Assembly: GCA_013433145.1 (NCBI GenBank)
Contig: CM024178.1
Span: 1,127,001 to 1,191,000 of the forward strand
From: Ascaris suum
Taxonomy: Eukaryota; Nematoda; Chromadorea; Rhabditida; Ascarididae
DNA: 64,000 nucleotides
Direction of reading: 5' to 3'
Shown here: in pieces, positions 62,401 through 64,000 of the stretch
Layout of the letters: every line of letters starts with the position of its first letter
How positions within the stretch are numbered: position 1 is the first letter of the stretch
Program-made: the position numbers and the translations under genes
Notes under the pieces: generated by a model
The model's database searches: none
What the model was told of the DNA's origin: nothing
What the model saw: the letters and a program-made list of their open reading frames with translations, nothing else

Positions 62401-63189
62401 ATCAATCCATTTTAATATCAAATTCTTGATCGATGAGATCTTTATTCAATGTTTTTTTTAAACGATATATTGCATTTTAGACATTTATTTGTCACTTCTA
62501 TAAACAAAAATTTCATTAATTTATTCTATATCGTACAATATTGCGATCGTTAAGCTGATTAAGCAATAGGTTTATCGATGCAAATGCAAACGATTACCTC
62601 TTTCCATAATATTCAAAATTTCTTATAAATTGAATTACTTATTCTTTTGTAGATGATGCTTATAGTCTTTAAAATTATTCAAGAAAAAAAAAATAGTTCT
62701 ATTTCCGTCTAATCAAATAATCTCATCATTTTATTATTTTATTTAAAGTACCTAAAATAATCTATGAGAAAAAAAAAATCCATAATAAATTTGTCATAAA
62801 TTCATTTCTAACTAATTGGGAACAATTTTTTCTTTAAATTTTTATTTATTGTTTTATACAAATTTCAGATTGTAACAAATGTGATTTGAGATCATCATAT
62901 TGTAAGGAAAGCGACGATGGTGATATAAGTTGTGAATGTCGTTCTGGTTTTGTTGCCGATTCATCCGGCAAATGCATCAGTAAGATCATATTTGAATATA
63001 TTATAAATTTAAAAAAAAAGAAGAAATATATTACATTTCTAGGAGAAAAAAAAACGAATAAACGAAAAACTAGACCGTTGAATAATGTAAGAGAGATCCT
63101 ATCTTTTACCTTTTTTATTATTTATTAGGACTCCACATATTAGCCGACGGGGAAAGTATGAAACACTGCAAACGGGTAAATGAATGCAA
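59399..63189 (+). CDS. Secreted or membrane protein with EGF-like domain (5' part; continues right)
   Basis: Exons 59399-59474, 62869-62979 and 63129-63189 (last donor uncertain; gtaaat at 63176 is the alternative). Phases 1/1 and 1/1. Residues 3-21 (MRLSVLYSSLLFSMHIVLG) form a signal peptide; ATGs at 59399 and 59405 are in frame. Exon 2 encodes one EGF-like domain with cysteines at residues 27, 30, 37, 47, 49 and 61 (CECRSGFVADSSGKC), the C-x-C and spacing being typical. Exon 3 reads ADGESMKHCKRVNEC; VNEC resembles the start of a following calcium-binding EGF domain. EGF modules act in extracellular matrix, receptors and ligands; which applies here cannot be told. No further exon was found with confidence before the window ends. 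Confidence 0.7.
59475..62868 (+). other. First intron of the EGF-domain gene (3.4 kb)
   Basis: AT-rich, T-tract-rich. A minus-strand frame at 61906-62091 has no splice or family support. Nothing else seen. Confidence 0.6.
62869..62979 (+). CDS. EGF-domain gene, exon 2 (EGF-like domain)
   Basis: Acceptor aatttcag, donor gtaaga, phase 1/1. One EGF domain per phase-1/1 exon is the usual arrangement for this module. Confidence 0.8.
63129..63189 (+). CDS. EGF-domain gene, exon 3
   Basis: Acceptor tttattag, open for about 20 codons with cysteines at residues 76 and 82. The end is either cgg|gtaaat (63175) or tgcaa|gtacaa (63189); the second keeps VNEC. Confidence 0.5.
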
Positions 63190-64000
63190 GTACAATAATA
63201 AAATAGAATATAAATGAGTGGATATAACAATGAGACCAAAAGAAAAAGTTTTGAATTAAAAATGAGACATTCTAAGAGCTAAGCTTTTTCATAGAAGCAT
63301 TTCGTATGCACAACGCTTTTTGAGAACAAAAAAAAAAGAGATCACAATTCAATAACGATCAGAAATTCCTATCATAAAGAGGGAAAAAAGAAATTACGGG
63401 AAACTTAGAATAAACATTACAGGTACGAGTACTTTTAATTTAAATTTAGTAATAAATTATTGAAAATTTCTATTTATAATCAAACGAAATATTGTGTAAA
63501 CATATTTTAGAATATGAGGAGAATAGATGTGAAACAACTTAAGAGTATCGAATTTCTTATTGCAATGTTTTTTACAAACGTGACATATGGTAATATGATA
63601 CTTTAGTTTTTAGCAATTCCTCTATGCAAATAGAAAAACCTACCAGAAAAATTGATGTCAGAGTCAGATGGTATTTAAAAAAAGATAAAGGGAATTTTGA
63701 GCAACTGAATTGATAGAGAGTAAAAGCGCTAAAATATAAAAGATTTTCTTTGAGTCGTTAATCAGCTCAAAAAAACTTTTCACTTGTTTTTTTTTTTTTT
63801 AATTTTATAAAAGCGTACATACTAATTGAATGCTACATCCACACTTATATCTCATATATATATATCCCATCATCTACCTTTTAAAGGTGTGTTGAATATA
63901 TATTAGCAATTCATAGTGGTTGTTGAAAAGACAATTTCATCATTTTCATGGGGGCATGAGAAAGATTTCTAGATTCTCATCATTTTATCAACGTCGATAT
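63190..64000. other. Probable intron, no exon found
   Basis: Very AT-rich; stops in all frames. The next exon of the EGF gene is presumably beyond the window. Confidence 0.4.

Overview
The window is AT-rich eukaryotic DNA, almost certainly from a parasitic or free-living nematode. The evidence is many small phase-matched exons with GT..AG introns, typical nematode acceptors (tttcag, tttgcag, ttttag), splice acceptors lying 2-12 bases before start codons as expected for spliced-leader trans-splicing, and very long (TA)n microsatellites. I see no bacterial-style operon, tRNA, rRNA or CRISPR array. The species cannot be fixed from this window alone.

Left part, minus strand (1 to about 25,760): one large gene that I recognise as the nematode orthologue of Kidins220/ARMS (called kdin-1 in C. 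elegans). I could place 25 coding exons, all with consistent splice phases. They encode 11 ankyrin repeats, then a KAP-type P-loop NTPase domain with Walker A, Walker B and four membrane segments, then a conserved cytoplasmic region and a SAM-like domain. The 3' end runs off the left edge. Inside this gene I see a well-formed alternative first exon (18638-18708), which would make an isoform lacking the first four ankyrin repeats, and a possible poison exon (1583-1647).

Middle part (about 25.8 to 49.3 kb): mostly non-coding sequence carrying five of the seven long TA arrays. It contains a decayed coding-like stretch on the minus strand (about 27.97-29.16 kb) that I call an unrecognised pseudogene. 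It also contains a provisional four-exon minus-strand gene (34300-49282, 239 codons, no recognised family). A clear three-exon plus-strand gene (41817-44120) for a 98-residue secreted cysteine-rich protein lies inside the large first intron of that provisional gene.

Right part (about 49.7 to 64 kb): a gene-poor stretch with a 38-bp triplicated repeat and the longest TA array. It is followed by the 5' part of a plus-strand gene (59399 to beyond 63189) encoding a signal peptide and an EGF-like domain, which continues towards the right edge.

The genes do not form an operon or one pathway. Kidins220 is a membrane scaffold for receptor signalling. The two plus-strand genes encode secreted or extracellular disulfide-rich proteins.
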